Positions 10,154-20,514 of a stretch of DNA of 20,997 nt are shown here, piece by piece. Numbering within the stretch: the first letter of the stretch is position 1; every line of letters starts with the position of its first letter. The translations under genes were made by a program, and so were the position numbers. Origin of the DNA: Anaeromyces robustus (Eukaryota > Neocallimastigomycota > Neocallimastigomycetes > Neocallimastigales > Neocallimastigaceae); the NCBI GenBank assembly GCA_002104895.1, contig MCFG01000631.1, positions 1-20,997 of the forward strand. Direction: 5' to 3'. Under the pieces are notes generated by a model, which saw only the letters and a program-made list of their open reading frames with translations, had not been told where the DNA came from and searched no databases.

Positions 10154-10181
<28 letters not shown>
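9921..10181 (+). other. Y2 3' UTR and poly(A) tail
   Basis: After the final stop of the coding region comes a short UTR with a small stem (TTAATTCT 9933-9940 with AGAATTAA 9947-9954), T-rich stretches, an AATAAA signal at 10125-10130, and GTGTGCCAT leading into 27 A. The same sequence ends the inverted copy Y3. The UTR is therefore the likely template feature recognised by the family's reverse transcriptase, although two near-identical copies cannot prove selection. Confidence 0.8.
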
Positions 10182-10185
<4 letters not shown>

Positions 10186-10193
10186 GGTGGAAC
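10182..10193. repeat. Right target-site duplication of Y2 (12 bp)
   Basis: TCTTGGTGGAAC, identical to 5196-5207, directly follows the A tail of Y2. Confidence 0.92.
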
Positions 10194-10623
10194 TTTAGCT
10201 CTAGAAGAGCTGCATTTCGATAAAGGGGAACGGAAGCATTTAATCGAACATCTTTATAAAAGTTCAAAAGAGTTTCCTGTTCCATACTTTGTGGGATTGG
10301 CTGAATATCTAACAAAAACAGTACCAGTCATATGCAGCTTTTTGGAGTTGCTATTTGATCGGTATAAATCAACACCCATCATTACCAAGAGCGTCGACGT
10401 CGAATCGATAAGACATAATAATAATATCTCGAATCGCGATGTTATTTCTACCACAGGGCCTTCGGAGTCATCTTCTTTTACTAGAAATGATGAAGATTGC
10501 CCAAGGGAGAGTTTAGTGGACACCACACTATCTTTAATTCAGATGTTACTTCTTTGTTTTATATTATTTTACCATTTAGAGAGGAGTGAAATCCGAACAA
10601 GTACCCTAACACTGAAATTATAA
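10194..10623 (+). pseudogene. X-A right part: C-terminal end of the LINE family X protein
   Basis: This continues the frame broken at 5207 and encodes about 142 residues starting LALEELHFDKGERKHL, with VPYFVGLAEYLTKTVPVICS in the middle. It is homologous in layout to the C-terminus of Y2: X has IYLFLLGG, then PYF, then VPVIC, then LLFDRYKS; Y2 has IYIFLIGG, then PFLL, then MPVVC, then ILFNKFKT. X and Y are therefore related but clearly diverged families. A Ser/Thr-rich acidic tail ends at a TAA at 10621-10623. The apparent ATG at 10132 lies in the Y2 3' UTR and is not a real start. Confidence 0.82.
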
Positions 10624-10793
10624 TTACTTCAGAAATTTATTATATTTTTCTTTATATTAAATTTATGTTATAGATTTTTTTAGATAGAAATTTTTTCTTT
10701 TAATCTATTCTATTTATGTACTTAATCTAAATGTATTAATAACTATTTTATAATAAATAAAAAAAAACATGGAAGTATATTCTCTTCCTTTAG

Positions 10794-10825
<32 letters not shown>
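10624..10825 (+). mobile_element. X-A 3' UTR and poly(A) tail
   Basis: An AT-rich UTR with AATAAA at 10752-10757 ends in the family-specific string TCTTCCTTTAGTCT and then about 29 A. The second copy X-B has the same end. The whole X-A insertion comprises 4989-5207 plus 10194-10825, about 850 bp, with Y2 sitting inside it. Confidence 0.85.
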
Positions 10826-10829
<4 letters not shown>

Positions 10830-10838
10830 GTCAGACTT
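10826..10838. repeat. Right target-site duplication of X-A (13 bp)
   Basis: AAGTGTCAGACTT, identical to 4976-4988, follows the poly(A) tail of X-A. After it, the Y1 fragment resumes. Confidence 0.88.
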
Positions 10839-10934
10839 GAGTCTGCTAACATATTCAAAAAATCTTCCATCTTCCATTCTTGTTATGATCTTCAGGCTCT
10901 AATTGAATTGATATATCCTAATTATGCCTTGGTT
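10839..10934 (+). mobile_element. Y1 middle part: decayed LINE family Y sequence
   Basis: This continues the Y1 fragment interrupted at 4988. GAGTCTGCTAACATATTCAAAAA here corresponds to GAATCTGGTACTTATTCAAAA at 9715-9735, and ATTCTTGTTATGATC corresponds to ATTCTTGTTGCGATC. Numerous mismatches and small indels confirm the age of Y1. The stretch is broken at 10934 by the X-B insertion. Confidence 0.82.
10920..10934. repeat. Left target-site duplication of X-B (15 bp)
   Basis: AATTATGCCTTGGTT matches AATCATGCCTTGGTT at 11543-11557 with one substitution (T/C). The sequence between the two is a second X copy. Confidence 0.88.
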
Positions 10935-11542
10935 GAGCTGCATTTCGATAAAGGAGAACGGAAGCATTTAATTGAACATCTTTACAAAAGTTCAAAGGAG
11001 CTTCCTGTTCCATACTTTGTGGGAGTTGGCTGAATATTTAACAAAAACAGTACCAATCATATGCAGACTTTTTGGTGGTGTTATTTGATCGGTATAAATC
11101 AACACCCATTATTACCAAGAGCGTCAACGTCGAATCGAAAAGACAATAATAATAATATCTTGAATCGCGATGTTATTTCAATCACAGGGCAGGGCCTTCG
11201 GAGTCATCTTCTTTTACTAGAAATGATGAAGTTTGCCCAAGTGCCCAAGGGAGAGTTTAATGGACACCACACTATCTTTAATTCAGATGTTACTTCTTTG
11301 TTTTTATATTATTTTACCATTTAGAAAGGAGTGAAATCCGAACAAGTACCCTAACACTGAAATTATAATTATTTTTCAGAAATTTATTATATTTTTCTTT
11401 ATATTAAATTTATGTTATAGATTTTTTTTTTAGATAGTAATTTTTTAGATAGTAATCTAAATGTATTTAATAACTATTTTATAATAAATAAAAAAAAAAA
11501 AAAAATGGAAGTGTATTCTCTTCCTTTAGTCTAAAAAAGAAA
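10935..11542 (+). mobile_element. X-B: 5'-truncated copy of LINE family X
   Basis: Roughly 608 bp, collinear with 10205-10800 of X-A from GAGCTGCATTTCGATAAAGG to TCTTCCTTTAGTCT and an A-rich tail with one G. It encodes the same C-terminal protein but is broken by several indels, for example an extra G in GTGGGAGTTGGCTGA (near 11020), duplicated AGGGC and GTGCCCAA motifs, and a changed internal AT tract. The start at GAGCTGC is a typical 5' truncation. The single mismatch between its TSD copies and its scattered differences from X-A suggest moderate age. Confidence 0.88.
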
Positions 11543-11557
11543 AATCATGCCTTGGTT
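11543..11557. repeat. Right target-site duplication of X-B (15 bp)
   Basis: AATCATGCCTTGGTT follows the A-rich tail of X-B. Downstream, Y1 continues with CTGGTGGTCTGTAAAA, matching CTGTTGTCTGTAAAAG of Y2 near 9780. Confidence 0.88.
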
Positions 11558-11978
11558 CTGGTGGTCTGTAAAAAAAGGCAAACATCTATCTATCTATCTA
11601 TCTATATATATATATATATTATTCAATAAATTCAAAAACCACCCTCTCCAAGGGAACGTCAATGCTGATAACACAGCAAGTAGAACAGCTTAGTAAGGCA
11701 AATTACTGATCCCTATTTTACCGGATTCAAGTAGAATAGGGGATAGGATTAATTTTTATAATTTTTTTTTTTTTTTTATGTATTACTATACTACTTTTTA
11801 TACCCTCCCCTTTAGTATTTTATTTATTCATTGTTATTTATAATGTTTAACTGGTTTTTTTATTTTTTTTTAGTATCATTTTTTTTTTTATTTTGTGCTG
11901 TTTTTTTTTTTTTTTATGATTCATGTATTATTAATATTTTAAATTCAATAAAGATGATATACCAATTGTATGCTTTAA
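11558..11978 (+). mobile_element. Y1 right end: decayed 3' end and UTR of LINE family Y
   Basis: This matches Y2 from about 9780 to 10150: GGAACGTCAATGCTGATAAC, GTAGAATAGG, TATGATTCATGTAT and AAATTCAATAAAG are shared. A CTAT microsatellite (about 11585-11607) followed by an AT run has expanded inside it. The tail after CCAATTGTATGC is degraded to an AT-rich sequence, so the exact 3' boundary is uncertain. With 4740-4988 and 10839-10934 it makes up the oldest layer of the nest. Confidence 0.82.
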
Positions 11979-12635
11979 ATTAAAAATAATACAATGGCAA
12001 GCCATTGTTAAAATTCATATTAAGAAATTGTAATAATAATAATAAAAAAAAAAAAAAGAAAAAAAGAATCATTGATATGAAAATATTATGAACTTATATA
12101 AGTGTTAATGTTAATAATCCCCCCTAAAAGAAAAGAAAAAAATCTAATGCTTTTAATTCTTAAATAATAACATAATTATATTATATATAATTTTAATAAT
12201 TTTTATTCAATATATTTTTTAATTAATTCATTGAATTTTTTTTTAATTTTTTAAAGAATAATAAAGTAAAAATACAAATATATTAAATTAAATGGATAAT
12301 AACAAAAAAAAAAAAAAAAGAATTTTTTATGAAATTTATGAAATCTTCTCTACTACTTTCAAATACAACAAATATGGAATCAATTTTTTTTTTTTTAATA
12401 ATATATAATATATAATTTCTTAATATATATAATATATATAAAAGATGAATAAAACTTTATCCTCTTTTTTTTTTTTTTTTTTTTTTTTAAACAAAAAAAA
12501 TATTCATTACCAAAAGCATTAAAAATAATTTGTAATTAAATAAATACTAAATGAAATTATAAATAAATTTAAAATTTAAAATTTAAAATTTAAATATTAA
12601 ATTTTATTTTTATTTTTATTTTTAATTTTATTCTA

Positions 12636-12780
12636 TTTCCTTCACACTTTTGGATATTATTTTAATTCATTTACATTTACAATTTCCTTTACACTTTTGG
12701 ATATTATTTTAATTCATTTACATTTACAATTTCCTTTACACTTTTGGATATTATTTTAATTCATTTACATTTACATTTAC
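12636..12780. repeat. 47-bp tandem repeat, three copies
   Basis: The block beginning CACTTTTGGATATTATTTTA recurs at 12645, 12692 and 12739 (period 47). Each copy runs on through AATTCATTTACATTTAC. The first copy has one change (CTTCACAC instead of CTTTACAC) and the third ends in an expanded CATTTA run. Confidence 0.93.
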
Positions 12781-12898
12781 ATTTTTTTTTTTATTTTTTC
12801 TTTTTTAAAAAAATTTTGTTAAACTTTAAATTTATTAAAGGTTTTTTTTTTTTTTTTCTTTTAGAAAATCTGAAAAAATCATTTGATATTTGATATTA

Positions 12899-12929
12899 AA
12901 CAAACAAACAAACAAACAAACAAACAAAA
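12899..12929. repeat. (AAAC)n microsatellite
   Basis: About seven uninterrupted AAAC units in AT-rich intergenic DNA. Confidence 0.9.
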
Positions 12930-13113
12930 ATTAATAGTATTAAAAGAAATAATGCAAACCTAGAAACAATTAATTTTATTTTGAATTGAATATCTCTCAA
13001 TAAAAAAAAATATATATATATATTTTGATTTACTCAACTAAATTCAATATAAGATATAAAAGGTATGAAAGATATAAAATATGTATGTACAAAAAAATAA
13101 AATAAAATAAAAT

Positions 13114-13120
13114 AAATAAT

Positions 13121-13124
<4 letters not shown>
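13114..13124. repeat. Putative target-site duplication of Y3 (11 bp)
   Basis: AAATAATAAAT occurs here next to the poly(T) and again at 13410-13420 at the other end of Y3. The motif is AT-rich and could match by chance, but it lies exactly at both ends of the element. Confidence 0.6.
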
Positions 13125-13168
<44 letters not shown>

Positions 13169-13409
13169 CTATGGCACACAATTTGTACGTCAACTTTATT
13201 GAATTTAAATATTAAAATACATGAATCATAAAAAAAACACATAATGAAAAAAAATGATACTAAAAAAAATAAAAACCAGTAAAATATTATAGATAATAAT
13301 AGATAATACTGGAGGAAAAAAAGAAGTATAATAATATTTAAAAACAATAAATCCATACAGCCCTTAATTCTAAATATAGAATTAAAGTAAAATTGATCTA
13401 TCCTATTCC
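13124..13409 (-). mobile_element. Y3: short 3' stub of LINE family Y in reverse orientation
   Basis: On the minus strand this reads from GGAATAGGATAGATCAATTTTA to AATAAAGTTGACGTACAAATTG, GTGTGCCATAG and then about 44 A (the plus-strand T run 13124-13168). It is nearly identical to 9910-10154 of Y2, with only scattered substitutions and small T-run differences, so it is a young insertion. It keeps just the last codons of the ORF and the 3' UTR, an extreme 5' truncation. The plus-strand and minus-strand open frames across it are not genes. Confidence 0.92.
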
Positions 13410-13420
13410 AAATAATAAAT

Positions 13421-14337
13421 AATTTTGATATTTATTAAATTTGGGCTATTTTTTTTTTTAATAATAAATAAAATTATTTCAAATTTAGATGAACCGCTAC
13501 CATTTAACCATTTAATAATAAATAAAATTTTTTTCAATTTCAATTCTTATATTCTAATTCGAATTCTAAAAATTCTAAAAATTCAAAAAATTCTAAAAAA
13601 TTTTTTTTTTTATTAAAATACTTTATAGATTATAAAATATATATCTATATCTAGGAATATGAATTAAATAGTATGGTGAAATAACAACATTGAATAATTA
13701 AATAATTAATTTATTAATATATATATATATAAGAATAAGAATAAGAATAAGAATATACAAATATATATGATATTATGATATAATTTTGATTTTAATAATA
13801 GGTTTTTTATTTTTTTTATTTTTTAAATTTTTTTTTCTTTTTTTTTAAATAAATAATGATTAATTGTATATAAATAAAATAAAAAATACAATAAATATAG
13901 GTATTATTTTTTATATTATAAATAGTAACGTCTATGAAAATTTACTTTAATATATTAAATAGTTAAATATAATATGTATATATATATATATAACAAAAAC
14001 ATATTATAATATATTATATATATTTAATTATTTATATTTTTAAATATTATATATATTATATATATATATATATAAAAGATATGATATATTTTTTTTTTAA
14101 AAAAAATTTTGAGAAAGATCAAAAAAATATATAAAAGGTAAAACTTATAAGAAGAAACGACGACGACTGGTTTCCATTTCAGGCTATTAATTATTATAAT
14201 TTATAATTTATTTATAATAAATAAATAAATAAATAAATAAATAAAAAAAAATAATTTATTATTTTATTATTATATTTCATTATTATCATTATTTTTATTT
14301 TTATCTTTTATTTTAATTAAATATATAAATATTATTA
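13421..14337. other. Intergenic region downstream of RPF1, no supported gene
   Basis: AT-rich, with AT dinucleotide runs, an AGAATA repeat (about 13731-13754) and an AAAT run (about 14218-14245). A conspicuous complex island at 14146-14190 (AAGAAGAAACGACGACGACT onwards) is unexplained. The 3' processing signals of RPF1 (read leftwards from 14337) must be in the right part. Confidence 0.65.
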
Positions 14338-16547
<2,210 letters not shown>

Positions 16548-16608
16548 TTTATTAGTTTTATATATATATATATGTAAAACTTTTCTAAAAATGTCTATTA
16601 TATATTTT

Positions 16609-16674
16609 GATATTATTATTTATTATTTATTATTTATTATTTATTATTTATTATTTATTATTTATTATTTATAT
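16609..16674. repeat. (TTATTAT)n heptamer repeat, about nine units
   Basis: ATTATTT/TTATTAT repeats without interruption a short distance upstream of the RPF1 start. It is the proximal promoter side of RPF1, so copy number could influence its expression. That effect is only inference. Confidence 0.88.
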
Positions 16675-16991
16675 TATTAATAAATTATATAAATAATATT
16701 TATATAAATATATATGTATTTTAATTCTAAAATTCAAAAAAGATAAAAAAAAAAAAGAGATTTTAATATTAACTTATTATTTTTTATATATACATATAAT
16801 AAAAATTATTAATATTAATATTAATTATTTTTTTTTAAAAAAAAAAAAAATAAAAGAAATTTAAAAAAAAAAATTATTTTTAAAATTTTTAAATTTTTAT
16901 CCAATCATACGGGTTATCAAAAAATTATTGAAATTCTAAATAATAAAAAAATCTTAAAAAATAAAAAGTTAAGTTTAAGTAAAATAATAAA

Positions 16992-17030
<39 letters not shown>

Positions 17031-18182
17031 CAATAATAAATTACTTGAAAAATAAAATATACATTAGTTTGTAGTTTAATATTTTTTGATTATACATTAT
17101 ATTAAAATTATTTTTTTATAGTTATTTCTAATAATATTAATAATAAAAAATAAATTATTAATATTATATATTATTTCGATAAATATAATAAATGAAAATT
17201 ACAAGGGCTTTAATCATTTTTATTAATTAATATGAAACCATTTATTTAACGTTAAAAAATAATAATAATAAAAAATAACCAAGAATAAATCGTGTAATAT
17301 TTTATCTTGTATAAAAATGTTTTTTTATTTTTATTTTTATTCTAAAAATTTATTTTTATACTTTTACATTCAAAAAACTGTATATAAAAGAAAGTAATAA
17401 TACGAAATGAATAATTATTATTATGTTTGTTTTTGAATTAATTTTTTTTTATATGTATAACCATAATTAAATAATTAATGTCATAGTAATATATATATAT
17501 ATATATATTAACTATTATGTTAAACGATTATAATATATATTTAATAAAGAACATATAAATCATTACTATAATTAGAATGAATATATGTATTTATAAATAT
17601 TATTATAATATAATATTTACAATATTTTTATTATATATATAAGTAGTATAAAATAATAAAATTTAAATAAAGGTCAATCCGATACACTTATTAGAGAATA
17701 ACCGTCAATCTTATTATAACTTATTATTATAATAATATACTAGATAATGTAAATATTTCTTACTACTGATTTAATAGTATGAAAATTTTCTCTCATTTAT
17801 TATATTTTATTTCAATTGAATCCATTTTAGTATTCTAATCAATAATTTTTTATAAACCAATATATTGTAAAACATAGTAAAACACATACAGAATTATTTA
17901 ATATTACTTTTAATAATTCTTATATAAATTAATTTATACTTAAATTCTCTAAATATTTTCTTTCTTGCTTTTTTTTTTGTTTTTTCTTTTTTTTTTGTTT
18001 TTCAAACTATCTTCTATACATATATTCTATTTAAATTAGAAAATTATAATTTAATTTATCTAATTTATTTTTAATAATAGTTATTTCTTTTTTTTTTTTT
18101 TTTTTTTTTTTTTGCACAATTGAAACTTCATTAATGATTTACTTAGTATTCTTTTTTCTTTCTTCTTTTTCTTTTTTAAATA

Positions 18183-18648
18183 TTATTAATTATTATAAAA
18201 TTTGATATTTATTTTATATAATAAATAGCAAATTATAAAAATAATATATATATTTCATTATTTTAGAGTATATTATTAATATATGGAAACTATATTAAAA
18301 ATTATTTATTTAATTTAATTTGTGTATGGGCTTTTTTTATTAATTATTATAAAATTTGATATTTATTTTATATAATAAATAGCAAATTATAAAAATAATA
18401 TATATATTTCATTATTTTAGAGTATATTATTAATATATGGAAACTATATTAAAAATTATTTATTTAATTTAATTTGTGTATGGGCTTTTTTTATTAATTA
18501 TTATAAAATTTGATATTTATTTTATATAATAAATAGCAAATTATAAAAATAATATATATATTTCATTATTTTAGAGTATATTATTAATATATGGAAACTA
18601 TATTAAAAATTATTTATTTAATTTAATTTGTGTATGGGCTTTTTTTTC
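18183..18648. repeat. 154-bp tandem repeat, three apparently identical copies
   Basis: The landmark TTTGATATTTATTTTATATA recurs at 18201, 18355 and 18509 (period exactly 154). Every unit contains GCAAATTATAAAAATAATAT, TAGAGTATATTATTAATATA and GTGTATGGGC. I found no differences among the copies apart from the length of the final T run. It lies 360-830 bp upstream of the lipase start. Confidence 0.95.
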
Positions 18649-18729
18649 TGCAATTAATAAATTGTTAATATATATATAGTTATAATTAATTTATAATAAT
18701 TTATTTAAATATTATTATTATTATAAGAA

Positions 18730-18769
18730 ATTTCAATTTATAATTATTAAATTAATTATAAATTGAAAT
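18730..18769. repeat. Perfect 17-bp inverted repeat with 6-nt loop
   Basis: ATTTCAATTTATAATTA (18730-18746) and TAATTATAAATTGAAAT (18753-18769) are exact reverse complements around TTAAAT. It sits between the 154-bp repeats and the lipase gene. It could extrude as a cruciform, fold in a transcript, or be a binding site. I cannot tell which. Confidence 0.9.
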
Positions 18770-19011
18770 CTATAAATTTATTTTTTTTATTTATTTTACT
18801 TATTTGCTAATTTTCTTATTTATTTTTCAATTATTATTTTAACTAACTAATCAAGTTTAAAAAAACCAAACAAAACAAAATAAAATAGAAAATAAAAACG
18901 AAAACGAAAACGAAAGCAACACATACAAATACATAAACAAAAAAAAAAAAAAAAAAAATAAACAAAAAAAAAATAAAAAATAAAAACATAAAAAACTAAA
19001 AAAAAAAGAAA

Positions 19012-20214
19012 ATGAAAAAATTAAATGTTTTATTGTGTTATTTCATTCACGGTCTTGGTGGTAGTAATGAAGATTATAAAAATATAAAACTTCAATTTCA
19101 GGAAACATTTAATAAATTATTTCCAGATGAAAATGATAAAGAAATAAAAAATATTGTTAATATCTATTGTACTAATGCCAATTCAGGAATGAAAGCAACT
19201 TTTCCTTTTGAAATTATGTTTCAAAATGAATTTCAAGAATTTACTCAATATTTTGAAAATACTTTGGTAAAAGATTTAAAACGTGATGCAAGTAAATATA
19301 ATAATTTTGAAGGTGTAGAATGTAATATTTATCTTTCATTTTCAGGACATTCTTTAGGTGGAAATGTTGCACGTGGTTTAATAACAAAACTTTATTCTAC
19401 TTTTACTCAAAAAGATGAAACATTTGATAATTATTTTGAATATATTAAAAAAAATTATACCTTTTTAACTAATGTTATCCCATGTTCTTATTTATCTTTA
19501 AGTTCACCTCATCTTGGTTCACTTGTTTCTCCTTCAAATGAAAGTTCAAAATTTATGAAAAAAGCTGAAAAATTTGTTGTTAAAGGTTTTCTTAATACTG
19601 TTGTCGGTGATGTCGGTAAAGAATTAACTTTCCAAGAAAATGAAAAAAAATCTAATAAAACTAATAAAAACAATAACAATAACAACAATAGCAACAACAA
19701 CAGCAACAACAACATCAATAATAATAATGATAGTAATGATAATAATAATGAGGAAAATAAAAGTAAAAAATATAAATATCGTATAATGAATTGTTGTAGT
19801 AAAGAAGAAATGGAAGCTTTAGCAAGATTTCCAAATAGAACATTAACAGCATTTTTAAGATATGATTTACAAGTAAAATATTGTTCAGCTATGGGATGTA
19901 TTGAATCACCTTATCCTTCTATATTAGAAAATGAAAAAGATATTTTAATTCCTGGTGTTAATGATACCAGAATTGTTATGTATTCAGGATTTAATGAAGG
20001 TGAAGAATTAGATTATTATCAAAAGGAAGTATTTAATACAAAAATATCAAAAGATTTTTATTATGATAATGTTAAGGTTGTTCCTTCTCCAGATATTGAT
20101 GATCAAATTAAAAGAGCTTTAGCTAATAAAAAAGAACAGGAAAAAAAGAATAATAATAATAATAATGAAACTAAAGAAGATATTCCACTTACACATTATG
20201 GTATATATATTTAA
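19012..20214 (+). CDS. DUF676-type serine esterase/lipase (alpha/beta hydrolase)
   Basis: A 400-aa protein with the alpha/beta-hydrolase layout of the DUF676 putative serine esterase family (yeast ROG1-like lipases). The first strand leads to the oxyanion motif FIHGLGGSNEDY (H13, G14). The nucleophile elbow is SGHSLGGNVARGL, with Ser114. SYLSLSSPHLGS (about residues 158-170) is the typical strand after the nucleophile. A low-complexity Asn/Ser insert (about 220-245) interrupts the fold, as is common in dictyostelid proteins. The likely catalytic His is in LTHYGIYI at the C-terminus (H396). The acid residue is probably in the segment after LIPGVNDTR but I cannot fix it. No signal peptide or transmembrane helix is clear, so a cytosolic or membrane-peripheral enzyme acting on an acyl lipid is likely, with unknown substrate. 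ATG 19012 follows an A-rich leader and needs no intron. Confidence 0.92.
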   Translation: MKKLNVLLCYFIHGLGGSNEDYKNIKLQFQETFNKLFPDENDKEIKNIVNIYCTNANSGMKATFPFEIMFQNEFQEFTQYFENTLVKDLKRDASKYNNFEGVECNIYLSFSGHSLGGNVARGLITKLYSTFTQKDETFDNYFEYIKKNYTFLTNVIPCSYLSLSSPHLGSLVSPSNESSKFMKKAEKFVVKGFLNTVVGDVGKELTFQENEKKSNKTNKNNNNNNNSNNNSNNNINNNNDSNDNNNEENKSKKYKYRIMNCCSKEEMEALARFPNRTLTAFLRYDLQVKYCSAMGCIESPYPSILENEKDILIPGVNDTRIVMYSGFNEGEELDYYQKEVFNTKISKDFYYDNVKVVPSPDIDDQIKRALANKKEQEKKNNNNNNETKEDIPLTHYGIYI

Positions 20215-20224
20215 ATTTTTTATA

Positions 20225-20363
<139 letters not shown>

Positions 20364-20514
20364 ATAATAACAATAATATAATATTCATTTAACATTTATT
20401 TATAATAATAATTATATAAATAATAATAATAATATTAATAATAATAATAATATATTTATATTATATATACATTATGTTATTATTTTATATTGTTAAATAA
20501 AAAAAATAGAGGAA

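Larger units (their letters stand above)
5208..10181 (+). mobile_element. Y2: near-full-length APE-type non-LTR (LINE-like) retrotransposon, about 4.97 kb
   Basis: A complete retrotransposition unit bounded by a perfect 12-bp TSD and ending in a tail of 27 A. From 5' to 3' it holds a 651-bp leader with a terminal hairpin, one long broken coding region (RRM-like domain, Ser/Asn linker, endonuclease, reverse transcriptase, zinc-finger remnant, C-terminal domain), and a roughly 230-bp 3' UTR with AATAAA at 10125-10130. It is nested in X-A, which is itself nested in Y1. No LTRs, protease, integrase or tyrosine recombinase are present. It resembles the dictyostelid TRE-type LINEs in class and TSD length, but I see no tRNA gene next to it and no separate ORF1. 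Frame breaks make this copy non-autonomous as written. Confidence 0.93.
11979..13113. other. AT-rich intergenic region between Y1 and Y3, no supported gene
   Basis: It holds homopolymer and AT/AAT runs, an 8-bp stem (ACAATGGC with GCCATTGT, 11991-12008), AAATTTAA repeats near 12570-12598, the 47-bp tandem repeat and an AAAC microsatellite. I see no open frame with coding character. Confidence 0.7.
16548..19011. other. Divergent intergenic region between RPF1 and the lipase gene
   Basis: It must contain the promoters of RPF1 (leftward) and the lipase (rightward). It is AT-rich with several poly(T)/poly(A) runs. Embedded are a heptamer repeat, three 154-bp repeats, a perfect hairpin and a few less AT-rich islands (16905-16920, 17195-17215, 17672-17710). 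No coding frame or RNA gene is recognisable. The last 160 bases before ATG 19012 are strongly A-rich, with GAAAAC repeats near 18894-18916, a plausible 5' UTR. Confidence 0.65.

Noticed and set aside
10132-10193. ATG start at 10132 for the downstream X frame
   Set aside because: These bases are the 3' UTR and poly(A) tail of Y2; the true X frame enters from 5207 across the TSD.
10286-10294. TTGTGGGA resembling the reverse complement of the Dictyostelium upstream element of small RNA genes
   Set aside because: It lies in coding sequence (YFVG) of family X and no structured RNA follows at the expected distance.
11991-12008. 8-bp stem ACAATGGC/GCCATTGT as a functional hairpin
   Set aside because: Short, without T-run or coding context; listed only as part of the intergenic description.
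17672-17710. Possible tRNA gene (GGTCAATCCGATAC island)
   Set aside because: No acceptor stem, A box or proper GGTTCGANNCC B box could be assembled around it.
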